From the NCBI GenBank assembly GCA_028287035.1, contig JAQBQL010000176.1, forward strand, positions 25,028-89,027: DNA of 64,000 nt, written 5' to 3'. Below the pieces are notes generated by a model. The model made no database searches. It was not told where the DNA came from and saw only the letters and a program-made list of their open reading frames with translations. This document shows, piece by piece, positions 1-8,789 of the stretch. Each line of letters opens with the position of its first letter. Position 1 is the stretch's first letter. Source of the stretch: Labilithrix sp. Lineage in GTDB: Bacteria; Myxococcota; Polyangia; Polyangiales; Polyangiaceae. The position numbers and the translations under genes are program-made.

Positions 1-2
1 CC

Positions 3-1373
3 AGCGTCTCCCTCGCCGAGGCGGTGCGCGGGACCACCGTGGTCGAGTCGACGCTGCGGGCGTTTCCCGAGGTGAAGCGCGTCGTGTCGCGCACCGGCAG
101 CCCCGACGTCGCCACCGACATCATGGGCGTCGAGCAGAGCGACATCTTCGTGATGCTGAAGCCGCACGGCGAGTGGACCACCGCGCCCGACCGCGAGGCG
201 CTGGTGGCGCGTCTCGACGAGGCCCTTCGCAAGGCGCTCCCCGGCGCCGGGTTCGGCTGGACGCAGCCCATCGAGATGCGCACCCAGGAGCTGCTCGGCG
301 GGATGAAGAGCGACGTCGGCATCAAGGTGTACGGCGACGACCTGCCCGCGCTGCGTCAGCTCGCGCAGCAGGTCGCCCACGAGGTCTCGGCGACCTCCGG
401 GGCCGCCGACGTGCGGATGGAACAGTCCTCCGGCATGCCGATGATGAGCGTGCGGCCCGACCCCTGGAAGGCGGCGCGGGTCGGCGCCACCACCGAGGAG
501 GTGCGCGCGGCGGTCGAGGGGGTCCGGGCCGGCCGTCTCGTCGGCACGCTGGCCGAGGGCGAGCGACGATTCGAGGTGCGCGTGCTCTCCGATCTGCCGG
601 CCGGCGAGCCGCTCGAGCGCCTGCCGGTCATCCTGGCGGGCGGCCGCGCCTTCACGCTCGGTGACCTCGCGGAGGTGCGAGCCGAGGACGGTCCCGCGAT
701 CATCGGCCGCGAGAACGCGCGCCGGCGCATCCTCGTCGAGACCAACGTGCGGGGCCGCGACCTCGGCTCGTTCGTGAAGGAGCTGCAGCGCCGGCTCGAT
801 GCCCTTCCCAAGCCCGCCGGCATGTACCTGCGCACGAGCGGGCAGTACGAGCACCTCGTGAGCGCGGCGCGGCGCTTCGCCCTCATCGTGCCGCTCACCG
901 TCGCGTTCATCTTCGGGCTCCTCTACCTGTCGTTCGGAAGCGCGCGGCCGGCCGCGGTGATCCTGCTCAACCTGCCGGTTGCGACGAGCGGCGGTCTCGT
1001 GGCGCTCGCCGCGCGCGGGCTGCCGATCTCGATCGCCGCCGCAGTGGGGATGATCGCGCTCTTCGGGGTCGCGACCCTCAACGGGACGGTGCTCCTATCC
1101 GCCGCGCGCGAGCAGGAGCGCAAGGGGATGCCGCCGGCCGAGGCGGCCGAGCACGCGGCGCGCGAGCGGTTCCGGCCGGTGCTCACGACCGCCTTCGTCG
1201 CGTCCGTTGGCTTCGTGCCGATGGCCCTCGCGACGGGCTCCGGCGCCGAGGTGCAGCGGCCGCTCGCGACGGTGGTGATCGGCGGGCTCATCACCGCGAC
1301 CGTGCTCACGCTGGGGCTCCTGCCGCCGATCTACGCGCTGGTGGCGGGCGGCAAGCGACCACCGGCGCCGTGA
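3..1373 (+). CDS. Heavy-metal efflux RND transporter, CzcA/CusA type (3' part only)
   Basis: Inner-membrane proton-driven pump subunit of a tripartite exporter for metal cations. Only the C-terminal ~456 residues are here; the frame is open to the left edge, and a full protein would be about 1,040 residues. Visible are the second periplasmic porter loop (the region with MRTQELLGGMKSDVGIKVYG is typical of this family) and then the last membrane helices from about position 860. The conserved stretches VGMIALFGVATLNGTVLL and GFVPMALATGSGAEVQRPL, followed by LATVVIGGL, are hallmarks of the CzcA branch. The N-terminal charged helix that separates Cu/Ag from Zn/Co/Cd pumps lies outside the window, so the metal is unknown. 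A CDF metal exporter lies 5 kb downstream. Confidence 0.93.
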   Translation, partial: SVSLAEAVRGTTVVESTLRAFPEVKRVVSRTGSPDVATDIMGVEQSDIFVMLKPHGEWTTAPDREALVARLDEALRKALPGAGFGWTQPIEMRTQELLGGMKSDVGIKVYGDDLPALRQLAQQVAHEVSATSGAADVRMEQSSGMPMMSVRPDPWKAARVGATTEEVRAAVEGVRAGRLVGTLAEGERRFEVRVLSDLPAGEPLERLPVILAGGRAFTLGDLAEVRAEDGPAIIGRENARRRILVETNVRGRDLGSFVKELQRRLDALPKPAGMYLRTSGQYEHLVSAARRFALIVPLTVAFIFGLLYLSFGSARPAAVILLNLPVATSGGLVALAARGLPISIAAAVGMIALFGVATLNGTVLLSAAREQERKGMPPAEAAEHAARERFRPVLTTAFVASVGFVPMALATGSGAEVQRPLATVVIGGLITATVLTLGLLPPIYALVAGGKRPPAP

Positions 1374-1377
1374 CGCG

Positions 1378-2688
1378 TCAGCGCGGCGGCGTGGGCGCTT
1401 CCCGATCGTCACGCACGCACGAGAGCGCGTCGAACAGGAGGAACTCGAGCGCGAGCTGCTCGGGCGTGAGCTCCGTGCCAAGGACCGGGCACGCGAGCGG
1501 AAGATCGCCCCCGCCCTTCGCAGAGACGTGGAGGTCGCCGAACACGACGCGGCCGCACTGCGCCTCGGGCGCCGCCCCGAGGGGCGTGTTGAACGAGAAG
1601 AAGCGGACCGCCTGGGCCCCGCGGCGGATCCAGGGCTGCGCGCCAACCCGGGTGGCGCCCACGCTGTAGGTGACGTTCGCGAGGTCGATGGCGCCGCGCA
1701 CCTGCGACGCGCCGACGTTCACGAGCCACTTCGCGAACGCCGCGCCCTTCGGGAAGGACTGCTCGACGTCGTACGTCGTCCCGACGACCGCGGCGCCGCC
1801 CCACTCGGCAATCTCCTCGAAGTCAGGAAAGGGCGAGTCCTCGAGCCACACCCGCTGGAAGTGCGTGGCGAACACGTGGCCTCCGGAGCTCGCATACGCG
1901 TGCATCGCCCCACGGGCCCCCGGCGTCTCGCCGCCCTTGCTCGCGAGCGCCTCCTCCCCCTCGCACGAGAGCGCGACGAGGTCGTACGTGGCGAGGCGCG
2001 TCGCGTCGTTCCAGAAGGTCGACGCGTCGGGTACGTCACGACCGGCGAGCCCGCCGCCGCCCGCCCCGCGGTACACCTGCACGTGTCCCTCGGGTGAGCC
2101 CCCGGGCACGAATTCCTGGTCGAGGATGCCGATCCCGCGGAAGAGGCACTCGAGCGCGTCGGCGCCGCCGGTCGTGACGGCGATGCGCGGGAGGTCGCCC
2201 TCGCTCGACACGCGCGGCAGGCGCAGGCGCTCGTCGGGCAACGTCTGGTCGCTGCACGGCGCCACGTCGACCGTCAGGACGCGGCGGAACGAGCCGAGCT
2301 CGACGACCACCGGCAGCCCGGAGAGGACCGGCACGTCCTCGAGGACGAACTCCCCGCGATCGTCGGTGAGGGCGCTCGCCGCCGCGTCGACGAGGACGTC
2401 GGAGCACCGGCGGCAGCTCGTCGACGGGGCGAGGCGCGGAATGTCACCGTTCGGCACGTACACCGCGGCGCCGTAGACCGGGCGCTTGCCCGCGGGATCG
2501 AGGACGCGACCGCGCAGGGTGGTCGGCGCCCCGCGGCACGTCACGCGCTGGCAGCTGCGCCCGCTGCAGCTCGCGTCGGCCGCGTCGGGCGCCCCGGGGT
2601 CGAAGAGCGGCGCCTCGGGTCCGATCGGATCGGTCGACGACGTCGCGCATGCGGCCGCGGCGAGCAGCGCAACACCTGCGAGGAGCAT
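1378..2688 (-). CDS. Lipoprotein with carboxypeptidase-regulatory-like domain
   Basis: A 436-residue putative lipoprotein of unknown function. The start is the ATG at 2688, which gives a short signal peptide with the lipobox LAAAAC; a TTG six codons upstream is an alternative. After a Cys-bearing linker, residues ~45-130 (TLRGRVLDPAGKRPVYGAAV, then a Cys pair and DDRGEFVLEDVPV) look like a CarboxypepD-regulatory Ig-like fold, found in many secreted myxobacterial proteins. The rest (about 140-430) has no motif I recognise. It does contain a DALECLFRGIGILDQEF segment and an HVFATHF segment that resemble surface lipoproteins annotated only as hypothetical. It converges on the RND gene with a 4-nt gap and diverges from fahA. 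Confidence 0.8.
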   Translation of the reverse strand: MLLAGVALLAAAACATSSTDPIGPEAPLFDPGAPDAADASCSGRSCQRVTCRGAPTTLRGRVLDPAGKRPVYGAAVYVPNGDIPRLAPSTSCRRCSDVLVDAAASALTDDRGEFVLEDVPVLSGLPVVVELGSFRRVLTVDVAPCSDQTLPDERLRLPRVSSEGDLPRIAVTTGGADALECLFRGIGILDQEFVPGGSPEGHVQVYRGAGGGGLAGRDVPDASTFWNDATRLATYDLVALSCEGEEALASKGGETPGARGAMHAYASSGGHVFATHFQRVWLEDSPFPDFEEIAEWGGAAVVGTTYDVEQSFPKGAAFAKWLVNVGASQVRGAIDLANVTYSVGATRVGAQPWIRRGAQAVRFFSFNTPLGAAPEAQCGRVVFGDLHVSAKGGGDLPLACPVLGTELTPEQLALEFLLFDALSCVRDDREAPTPPR

Positions 2689-2746
2689 GACGTTCGACGC
2701 GGGCAAGCGAGCTCGGTGCCTCTCGATGGTGATATCAGTGGACGCC

Positions 2747-4039
2747 GTGAAGCACGACCTCGACGAGACGCACGACCCGGCACGGACGAGCTGGGTCGAG
2801 AGCGCCAGCGGCCACCCCGACTTCCCCATCCAGAACCTGCCGTTCGGCATCTTCGCGCCGTCGGGCGGGACGCCGCGGGCGGGCGTGGCCATCGGCGACG
2901 AGATCCTCGATCTCTCCGCGATCGCGCAGCACCTCCCGGCGCGCGCCGCCCAGGTGGTCACGGTGCCCTCGCTGAATGCCCTGTTCGGGCTCGCCCCGGC
3001 GGACCGGCGCGAATTGCGCCGGGCCCTCTCGGCCTTGCTCTCCGGCCCCGAGGGTCGAGCGGTGGCGGCGCCCGCGCTGCACGTGGCGTCACGCTGTCAG
3101 GTGCTGCTGCCGGCGCAGATCGGCGACTACACCGATTTCTACGTCGGCATTCATCACGCGATGAACGTGGGCAAACAGTTCCGGCCCGATCAGCCACTGA
3201 TGCCCAATTACAAGTACGTGCCGATTGGCTATCACGGCCGCGCGTCGTCGGTTCGTCCGTCGGGTATCCCGGTGCGCCGCCCCAACGGGCAGCGGAAGCC
3301 GCCGGATGCGCCGGCGCCCAGCTTCGGGCCGGCGCGGCGGCTCGACTACGAGCTCGAGCTCGGGATATGGGTCGGCGCCGGCAACGAGCTCGGAGTGCCG
3401 ATTCCCATCGATCAGGCGAACGAGCACATCGTCGGGCTCTGCCTGCTCAACGACTGGTCGGCGCGGGATCTCCAGGCGTGGGAATACCAGCCGCTCGGGC
3501 CGTTCCTCGCGAAGAGCTTCCACACGACGGTGTCGCCGTGGGTCGTGACCGCCGAGGCGCTCGCGCCGTTCCGCGTCGCCCAGGTCCCACGCCCCGAGGG
3601 CGACCCGAAGCCGCTCGAGCACCTGTGGAACGAGGCCGATCAGGCGACCGGCGCGCTGGCCATCGAGCTGACGGTGGCGATCCGCACGAAGCGCATGGTC
3701 CTGGAGAGCGCCCCCGCGCACGTCGTCGCCCGCTCCGCGGCGCGGCACATGTACTGGACCTTCGCGCAGATCCTCACCCATCACGCGTCGAACGGCTGCG
3801 ATCTCCGCCCCGGTGACCTGCTGGGGACGGGCACGCTCTCGGCCGACGACCCGGCCGGCCTCGGCAGCCTGCTCGAGACCACCAGGGGCGGAAGCGTGCC
3901 CGTCACCTTCCCGAACGGCGAGACGCGCACGTTCCTCGAGGACGGCGACGAGGTGACGCTCGGCGCGACCGCGCGGCGGGAGGGCTTTGCGCCGATCGGC
4001 TTCGGCCCGTGCACCGGCGTGGTGCTCCCCGCGCCCTGA
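2747..4039 (+). CDS. fahA: Fumarylacetoacetase
   Basis: Hydrolyses 4-fumarylacetoacetate to fumarate and acetoacetate, the last step of tyrosine/homogentisate catabolism, in the cytoplasm. The ~430-residue length is normal. Visible family features are the N-terminal DFPIQNLPFGIF, the active-site block DYTDFYVGIHHAMNVGKQFR (residues ~125-145), YHGRASSVRPSGIPVRRP, the metal-ligand block LDYELELGIWVG, NDWSARDLQAWEYQPLGPF and LLGTGTLS. I chose GTG 2747 because homology should begin at DETHDP; ATG 2726 and GTG 2738 are in frame. A TATCAG hexamer ends 8 nt before GTG 2747. No other tyrosine-degradation gene is adjacent, so it stands alone here. Confidence 0.95.
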   Translation: MKHDLDETHDPARTSWVESASGHPDFPIQNLPFGIFAPSGGTPRAGVAIGDEILDLSAIAQHLPARAAQVVTVPSLNALFGLAPADRRELRRALSALLSGPEGRAVAAPALHVASRCQVLLPAQIGDYTDFYVGIHHAMNVGKQFRPDQPLMPNYKYVPIGYHGRASSVRPSGIPVRRPNGQRKPPDAPAPSFGPARRLDYELELGIWVGAGNELGVPIPIDQANEHIVGLCLLNDWSARDLQAWEYQPLGPFLAKSFHTTVSPWVVTAEALAPFRVAQVPRPEGDPKPLEHLWNEADQATGALAIELTVAIRTKRMVLESAPAHVVARSAARHMYWTFAQILTHHASNGCDLRPGDLLGTGTLSADDPAGLGSLLETTRGGSVPVTFPNGETRTFLEDGDEVTLGATARREGFAPIGFGPCTGVVLPAP

Positions 4040-4051
4040 GCGCCGCGCGCT

Positions 4052-4066
4052 GGCGGGAAATCCGCC
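4052..4066 (+). terminator. Short GC hairpin after fahA
   Basis: GGCGG-gaaat-CCGCC forms a 5-bp stem 12 nt after the fahA stop and 5 nt before the ECF41 promoter. No T-tract follows, so it is at best a weak terminator or insulator between the two units. Confidence 0.3.
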
Positions 4067-4071
4067 GGGCA

Positions 4072-4098
4072 TGTCACGTCCCGGGTCGCTCGCTCGTC
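4072..4098 (+). promoter_or_regulatory. ECF41-type promoter (TGTCACG-N16-CGTC)
   Basis: TGTCACG at 4072-4078 and CGTC at 4095-4098 are separated by exactly 16 nt. This matches the ECF41 target promoter known from other bacteria (TGTCACA, N16, CGTC) except for the last base of the -35 element. It lies directly upstream of an oxidoreductase-ECF41 pair, as expected for autoregulation. The -10 element ends 8 nt before the ATG at 4107, so the transcript should start at or next to the start codon. Confidence 0.75.
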
Positions 4099-4106
4099 TT
4101 CCCGGC

Positions 4107-5312
4107 ATGAACATCGTCGTCCTCGGCGCCGGCTACGCCGGTCTGACCGCTGCCCTTCGGCTCGCCCGCCGCGCCCGTGGGCTCGCGCAGGTCACCCTGG
4201 TGAGCGAGGGGGAGCACTTCGTCGACCGGATCCGCCTCCACGAGCGGGCCGCCGGCCGCCTGCTGCCGGCGCGGCCGCTCCGATCGATCGTGGGCGACCG
4301 CGTCCGGGTGGTCCCGGCCCGGGCGACGCACGTGGACCGCGCCGCGCGCTCGGTGCGTTGCGCCGACGGGTCGACCCTGACGTACGATCGCCTGGTCCTC
4401 GCCCTCGGGTCGCGCACCGAGATGGCGACGCCGGGCGCCGCCGAGTACGCCCTCGCCCTCGACGCGGTGGGCAGCGAGGCGCTCGCCTCTCTCCTGCCCG
4501 CGCTGGCCGGACGGCGCGGGCGCCTCGTCCTGGTCGGCGGCGGGCTCACCGGCATCGAGGCCGCCACCGAGATCGCCGAGTCGTGGCCCTCGCTCCGCGT
4601 CGTGCTCGTGACGCGCGGGGAGCTCGGCGAGGGCTTCTCCGGCCCGGGCACCGCGCACCTCCGCCGCGTGCTCGAGCGGCTCGGCGTCGAGATCCTCACG
4701 CACACCACCGTCACGCACGTCGAGCGAGGGCGGGTGGTCACGGCCGGCGAGCTGCCCGTCGCCTTCGATGCGTGCGTCTGGGCTGCCGGGTTCGTGGGCG
4801 CCCCGCTCCCCGACGGCCTCGACCTCGCGTCGACGGCGCGCGGCCAGGTGCTCGTGGAGCCCACGCTGCGCGCCTCGTCCGATCCGCAGGTCTTCGTTGC
4901 GGGCGACCTCGCGTCGCATGCCGTTGCGCCGCCCGTCCCGGTGCCCACCGGGTGCAAGAGCGCGGCGGCATCGGGGGCGCTCGTCGCCGACAACGTGCTT
5001 CGTGATCTCCGCGGCGAGCCGCTCGTCCCGCAGGACTACGCCGCTCCGCTCTACTGCGTCAGCCTCGGGCGGCGTGACGGGCTCGTGCAGCGCACCTCGG
5101 CGGGCGGCGCGCTGCGCGGCGCGACCCTGACCGGCTGGGCCGCCGCGTTCGTGAAGGCGCTCATCCTTCGCAGCACGCGCTGGCAGATCGTCCTCGAGCG
5201 TCACGGCCTCGCGACCTACCGCGTGTTCGAGGGCGGCAACGCCGCCCGGCTCGCAGCCGCTCCGGCGAGCGGCGTGAACGCGCCCCGGCTATCCTCGGAC
5301 GCGCGCGCATGA
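4107..5312 (+). CDS. NAD(P)/FAD-dependent oxidoreductase (NDH-2-like) of the ECF41 unit
   Basis: A 401-residue pyridine-nucleotide disulfide-oxidoreductase-family flavoprotein, probably cytoplasmic or peripheral. Seen: N-terminal FAD-binding GAGYAGLTAALRLARR (from residue ~7), a second Rossmann site LVGGGLTGIEAATEIAE (residues ~150), WAAGFVGAPLPDGL, and the late FAD motif VFVAGDLAS. There is no redox CxxC, which fits a type-II NADH dehydrogenase-like or ferredoxin-reductase-like enzyme. Its substrate is unknown. The stop overlaps the sigma-factor start by ATGA (5309-5312). ECF41 sigma genes usually sit beside a carboxymuconolactone decarboxylase, oxidoreductase or epimerase (COE) gene, so this is the likely COE partner and regulon member. 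Confidence 0.88.
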   Translation: MNIVVLGAGYAGLTAALRLARRARGLAQVTLVSEGEHFVDRIRLHERAAGRLLPARPLRSIVGDRVRVVPARATHVDRAARSVRCADGSTLTYDRLVLALGSRTEMATPGAAEYALALDAVGSEALASLLPALAGRRGRLVLVGGGLTGIEAATEIAESWPSLRVVLVTRGELGEGFSGPGTAHLRRVLERLGVEILTHTTVTHVERGRVVTAGELPVAFDACVWAAGFVGAPLPDGLDLASTARGQVLVEPTLRASSDPQVFVAGDLASHAVAPPVPVPTGCKSAAASGALVADNVLRDLRGEPLVPQDYAAPLYCVSLGRRDGLVQRTSAGGALRGATLTGWAAAFVKALILRSTRWQIVLERHGLATYRVFEGGNAARLAAAPASGVNAPRLSSDARA

Positions 5313-6187
5313 CGCCTGCCCTCGATCCTCTCGCCGGCCACCGCGGCCATCTCTTCGGCATCGCCTATCGCATGCTGGGGTCGGCCGCCGACGCCGAGGA
5401 CGTGCTCCAGGAGGCGTTCGTGCGCTGGTCGGCCGAGGACCGCACGCCCGTCCGCTCCGAGCGCGCCTTCCTCGACACCGTCGTGACCCGCCTCTGCCTC
5501 GACCGCCTCAAGGAGGCCCACCGCGCACGCGTCGACTACGTGGGCACCTGGCTGCCCGAGCCGCTGCCCGGCGGAGCGAGCACCGAGGAGCACGGCGGGG
5601 AGGCGGCGCTCGCCACCGCGGAGTCGATCTCGATCGCCTTCCTGGTGCTGCTCGAGAGCCTCACGCCGCTGCAGCGCGCGGTCCACCTCCTCCACGACGT
5701 CTTCGACTATCCGCACGAGGAGATCGCGCGGATCCTCGATCGCGACGCTGCCACGTGCCGCAAGCTCCTCGAACGCGCGCGCAAGGATCTGGCGGCGAGG
5801 CGGCCGCGCTTCGCGCCCTCACGCGAGGCGCATGCCGCGCTGCTCGCGAGGTTCGCGGCAGCCGTCACGACCGGCGACGTACAGGCGCTCGAGGAGCTGC
5901 TCGCACACGACGTGGTCTCGATCGCCGACGGCGGCGGCAAGGTCGCGGCGGCACCGAAGCCGATCGCCGGCCGCGGCGCGGTGACGAAGCTCTACGTGGG
6001 TCTCGGCACGCGGCTCCTGCCGCGCGACACCGAGGTCACGCTCGGCGAGGCGAACGGCTGGCCGGCTCTCGTGCTGCGCGCCGGCGGCGTGGTGTTCGCG
6101 GTCCTCCAGGTCGAGACCGACGGCACGACCATCTTTCGAATCCACTCCATGCTGAACCCCGACAAGCTCGCGCGATTCCGCGCGTAG
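5309..6187 (+). CDS. RNA polymerase sigma factor, ECF41 group (SigJ-like, SnoaL extension)
   Basis: A 292-residue extracytoplasmic-function sigma factor. Sigma region 2 is at ~8-75 (HLFGIAYRMLGSAADAEDVL) and region 4 at ~110-165 (HEEIARILDRDAATCRKLL). A SnoaL/NTF2-like C-terminal domain follows at ~175-290. All three ECF41 hallmarks are present: WLPEP in the linker, ADGGGK in the extension, and NPDKL near the C-terminus. In this group the extension replaces an anti-sigma factor as the regulator of activity. It is translated by overlap with the upstream oxidoreductase and converges on the CDF gene with no intergenic base. The inducing signal cannot be read from sequence. Confidence 0.94.
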   Translation: MTPALDPLAGHRGHLFGIAYRMLGSAADAEDVLQEAFVRWSAEDRTPVRSERAFLDTVVTRLCLDRLKEAHRARVDYVGTWLPEPLPGGASTEEHGGEAALATAESISIAFLVLLESLTPLQRAVHLLHDVFDYPHEEIARILDRDAATCRKLLERARKDLAARRPRFAPSREAHAALLARFAAAVTTGDVQALEELLAHDVVSIADGGGKVAAAPKPIAGRGAVTKLYVGLGTRLLPRDTEVTLGEANGWPALVLRAGGVVFAVLQVETDGTTIFRIHSMLNPDKLARFRA

Positions 6188-7150
6188 TCACACCCGCTCT
6201 TCGGGCTCGAGCACGCAGGGGTTGCCCGGCGCGGGCTCCTCGAGCTGGATGGTGGCGTGCTCGATGCCGAACGCGTCCTTCAGGCGGTCGGCGATGTCCG
6301 CCATGAAGCTCCCCTTGCACTGCTCGTAGGGAACGACGACGTGCGCGGTGAGCGCCACCTCCGTCGTGCTCATCGCCCAGATGTGGAGGTCGTGCACGCC
6401 GCACACGCCGGGAAGGCCGTTCAGGTACGTGCGGACGCCGTCGATGTCCACGTGCTCGGGCACGCCCTGCAGCGCGAGGTGGAAGGAGCTCTTGAAGAGC
6501 GACCACGTGCCGGCAAGGATGACGACGGACAGCCCGATGCTGACCACCGGGTCGAGCCACCACCAGTGGGTGAGCATCATGACGCCGCCGGAGACGGCGA
6601 CCCCGAACGCGAGCACCGCGTCCGAGGCGAGGTGCGTGAACGCGCTCTTCACGTTGAGATCGCTGTCCTTGCCCTTCAGGAACAGCAGCGCCGACGAGCC
6701 GTTCACGACGACGCCTGCGAGCGCCACCGCGATCACCGTGGCCCCCGCCACCGGGGCCGGGTCGGAGAGGCGGCGCACCGATTCCCACGCCACCCCGCCG
6801 GTCACGAAGAGGAGCACGAGCGCGTTGCCGAGCGACGCCAGGATGGTCGTGCCACGAAGGCCGTAGGTGCGCCGCGCCGAGGGCTTCTTCTTGGCGAGGA
6901 GGAGCGCCGCCCAGGAGAGGCCGAGGCCGAGCACGTCGCTCAGGTTGTGGCCGGCATCGGCGACGAGCGCCATCGAGTGCGACCACACCCCGAAGCCCGC
7001 CTCGAGGAAGACGAACGAGAGGTTCAGCACGATCCCGAGGACGAAGGCTCGGCCCGTCCCCGGCGTCGCGTGCGCATGGCCGTGGGCATGCCCGTGCGCA
7101 TGTCCGTGGCCGTGACCGTGGCCAGCGTGCCCGTGGTCGTGGCCGGTCAT
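6188..7150 (-). CDS. Cation diffusion facilitator (Zn/Cd/Co exporter, CzcD-like)
   Basis: An inner-membrane proton antiporter that expels divalent cations, 320 residues. It starts with an unusually long His/Gly-rich cytoplasmic tail of repeated GHAHGHAH units (residues ~2-28), likely a metal buffer. Six membrane helices follow. The transport-site ligands are visible as HNLSD in helix 2 and HLASD in helix 5, and a C-terminal ferredoxin-like domain carries CGVHDLHIWAMSTTEVALTAH. ATG 7150 was chosen because MTGHDHGH is the usual opening; ATG 7171 is also possible. A promoter lies just upstream. Together with the RND pump at the left edge it suggests local metal-resistance functions, though 5 kb apart. 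Confidence 0.95.
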   Translation of the reverse strand: MTGHDHGHAGHGHGHGHAHGHAHGHAHATPGTGRAFVLGIVLNLSFVFLEAGFGVWSHSMALVADAGHNLSDVLGLGLSWAALLLAKKKPSARRTYGLRGTTILASLGNALVLLFVTGGVAWESVRRLSDPAPVAGATVIAVALAGVVVNGSSALLFLKGKDSDLNVKSAFTHLASDAVLAFGVAVSGGVMMLTHWWWLDPVVSIGLSVVILAGTWSLFKSSFHLALQGVPEHVDIDGVRTYLNGLPGVCGVHDLHIWAMSTTEVALTAHVVVPYEQCKGSFMADIADRLKDAFGIEHATIQLEEPAPGNPCVLEPEERV

Positions 7151-7188
7151 TCCTGGGGCTGCCGAGAACACATGATGAACCGTTGAAG

Positions 7189-7217
7189 TGATAAAGTGTC
7201 CGGCGGTCGGGCGTCAA
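7189..7217 (-). promoter_or_regulatory. Sigma-70-like promoter of the CDF gene
   Basis: On the minus strand TTGACG (7212-7217) and TTATCA (7189-7194) are 17 nt apart, in a locally AT-rich stretch unlike the surroundings. Transcription would start ~30 nt before the ATG at 7150. No obvious metal-regulator operator was seen. Confidence 0.4.
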
Positions 7218-7235
7218 GGCGCGGCCCGCGTTTGC

Positions 7236-8789
7236 TCAATGGCGGACGCCGATGACGCGCACCTCGTCCGGTCCGACCACCACGTGCACGTCGCACCACC
7301 GGGGCGCAGCCACCTCGTTGCGGAAAGCGCGCACGTGCAGCGCGACCGTGCCGGACGTGAGCGTCTCCGGGACGACGAGGCCCGTGATCTCGCCGTCGGA
7401 GGCGATCCGCTCGCGCGGCGCGATCTCGCGTCCTCGCTCGTCGAGATAGGAGACCTCGTACACGCTGCCCTCGCGGGTCGCCGCTCCGGCGAGGATCGCG
7501 CGATCCCACAGCGACACCACCCGCCCCGCGGTCGCGATCGGGTCGAGCGGCGTCACGACGCCCATCGCGTGCGCGATGAGCTGCCGTCGCCTCGTCTCGA
7601 GCGCCGAGGCCAGGTAGCGCGTCGCCTCGACCGGGAGATGCGCCACCGCGAGCGCCTCGGCGATCGCGCGCTCGCCCACGTCGACGAGGCGCTTGCCGGC
7701 CCAGTACTCGTCGGGCGCAGTCATGCGAACGAACGGCGAGTACGGGGGAGACACGTCGAACTGTCCGGGGACGAGCTCGCTCGGCAGGTACCCGACCGAC
7801 GGGAACGGCCCGAGCCGCACCGGCTTCGGTTGGGGCGGCGCGAGGCCGAAGGTGATGAAGCGCGACCACTCGCTCCCGGCCTCCTCGTCGACGACGTAGT
7901 GCACCTGGAGATCGGAGGTGCCGAACGCACGGCTCGTCCCGACGAGGTAGTGCACGAGATGGCCGTCGCGCGGTTTGCCGACGTAGACGTCGCGCGTCGC
8001 CTCGACGTCGAACGCCGTCCACCCGATCCAGTGCGCGAAGATCTTGAGCGCGCGCAGCGTGCGACGGTTGTGGTGGTCCACGCGATCGTTCGCGTCGTCG
8101 GGCCGGCGCGTGAAATCCGGCGAGAAGCCGACGTCGACGCCGTTCGGCCAGAGGGTGGCGCTCACGCGTCGCATGCCCGACGCGAGGCGCGTCTTCCGCG
8201 CCAGCCACTTCGCGAGACGCTTGCCTGCTCCGGGCCTGGGCTCGGCCGCGAGCAGCGTGTCGGGGACGCCGACCACGAACGCGGGCGGCGTGCGGAAGCC
8301 GAGCGTCCGCAGCATCGCGGCGCCCATCACCTCGGCCGCGGTGAGCATGCCGGGGTGCTCCTCGGGATCGACGAGCAGCTCGTAGCGGAGCCCGCGCGCG
8401 TCGCGCACGACGAGCGCGTCGCCGTCGGTCATGGGTGTCTCGTCGAGGGCCACGAGCGGAAACGCCGGCCCGCGGCCCTCGATCGGACCGGCGACGTGCT
8501 TCGCCTGATCCGGGTCGTACCAGGTGGACGTCGGGACCTCGTCGATCGCGTTGACGTCGCCTGCGGTACCGAACTCGAGCGGCCTGACGAAGTCGAACAG
8601 CGGTCGTCGCAGGTAGACGTCGGAGAGGTACACGCGCTCGTCGTACTCCTCGCGGCTCGGCACGTTGATCGGGTACTCGTCGTGCACGCGCGTGACCACG
8701 GGGCGGTCGGCGAACCGCGCCGGCTCGTAACGCCCGCAGGCGGCCAGGGCGATCGCGGGAACGAGGGCGAGCAGGGCGCGCGTTCTCAT
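7236..8789 (-). CDS. Large lipoprotein, possibly kinase-fold-like, paired with outer-membrane barrel
   Basis: A 517-residue putative lipoprotein with signal peptide MRTRALLALVPAIALAAC, so a short LAAC lipobox. I do not recognise a confident family. The middle part (ALKIFAHWIGWTAFDVEATR, then a DVYV and HYLVGTSRAFG) resembles secreted proteins with a HipA/FAM20-like kinase fold, where a conserved DFG-like Asp normally sits at the second motif. Here that position reads GTS, so any such domain is probably inactive. The C-terminal ~100 residues look like a beta-sandwich (GTVALHVRAFRNE). Its ATG overlaps the stop of the upstream barrel gene (8786-8789), so the two are made together and probably act at the same membrane. 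Confidence 0.72.
   Translation of the reverse strand: MRTRALLALVPAIALAACGRYEPARFADRPVVTRVHDEYPINVPSREEYDERVYLSDVYLRRPLFDFVRPLEFGTAGDVNAIDEVPTSTWYDPDQAKHVAGPIEGRGPAFPLVALDETPMTDGDALVVRDARGLRYELLVDPEEHPGMLTAAEVMGAAMLRTLGFRTPPAFVVGVPDTLLAAEPRPGAGKRLAKWLARKTRLASGMRRVSATLWPNGVDVGFSPDFTRRPDDANDRVDHHNRRTLRALKIFAHWIGWTAFDVEATRDVYVGKPRDGHLVHYLVGTSRAFGTSDLQVHYVVDEEAGSEWSRFITFGLAPPQPKPVRLGPFPSVGYLPSELVPGQFDVSPPYSPFVRMTAPDEYWAGKRLVDVGERAIAEALAVAHLPVEATRYLASALETRRRQLIAHAMGVVTPLDPIATAGRVVSLWDRAILAGAATREGSVYEVSYLDERGREIAPRERIASDGEITGLVVPETLTSGTVALHVRAFRNEVAAPRWCDVHVVVGPDEVRVIGVRH

Noticed and set aside
2747..4039. Tyrosine-degradation operon around fahA
   Set aside because: Neighbours are a lipoprotein and an ECF41 unit; no hmgA, hpd or maiA gene is present.
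1..7150. RND pump and CDF exporter as one metal-resistance operon
   Set aside because: They are on opposite strands, 5 kb apart, with unrelated genes between.
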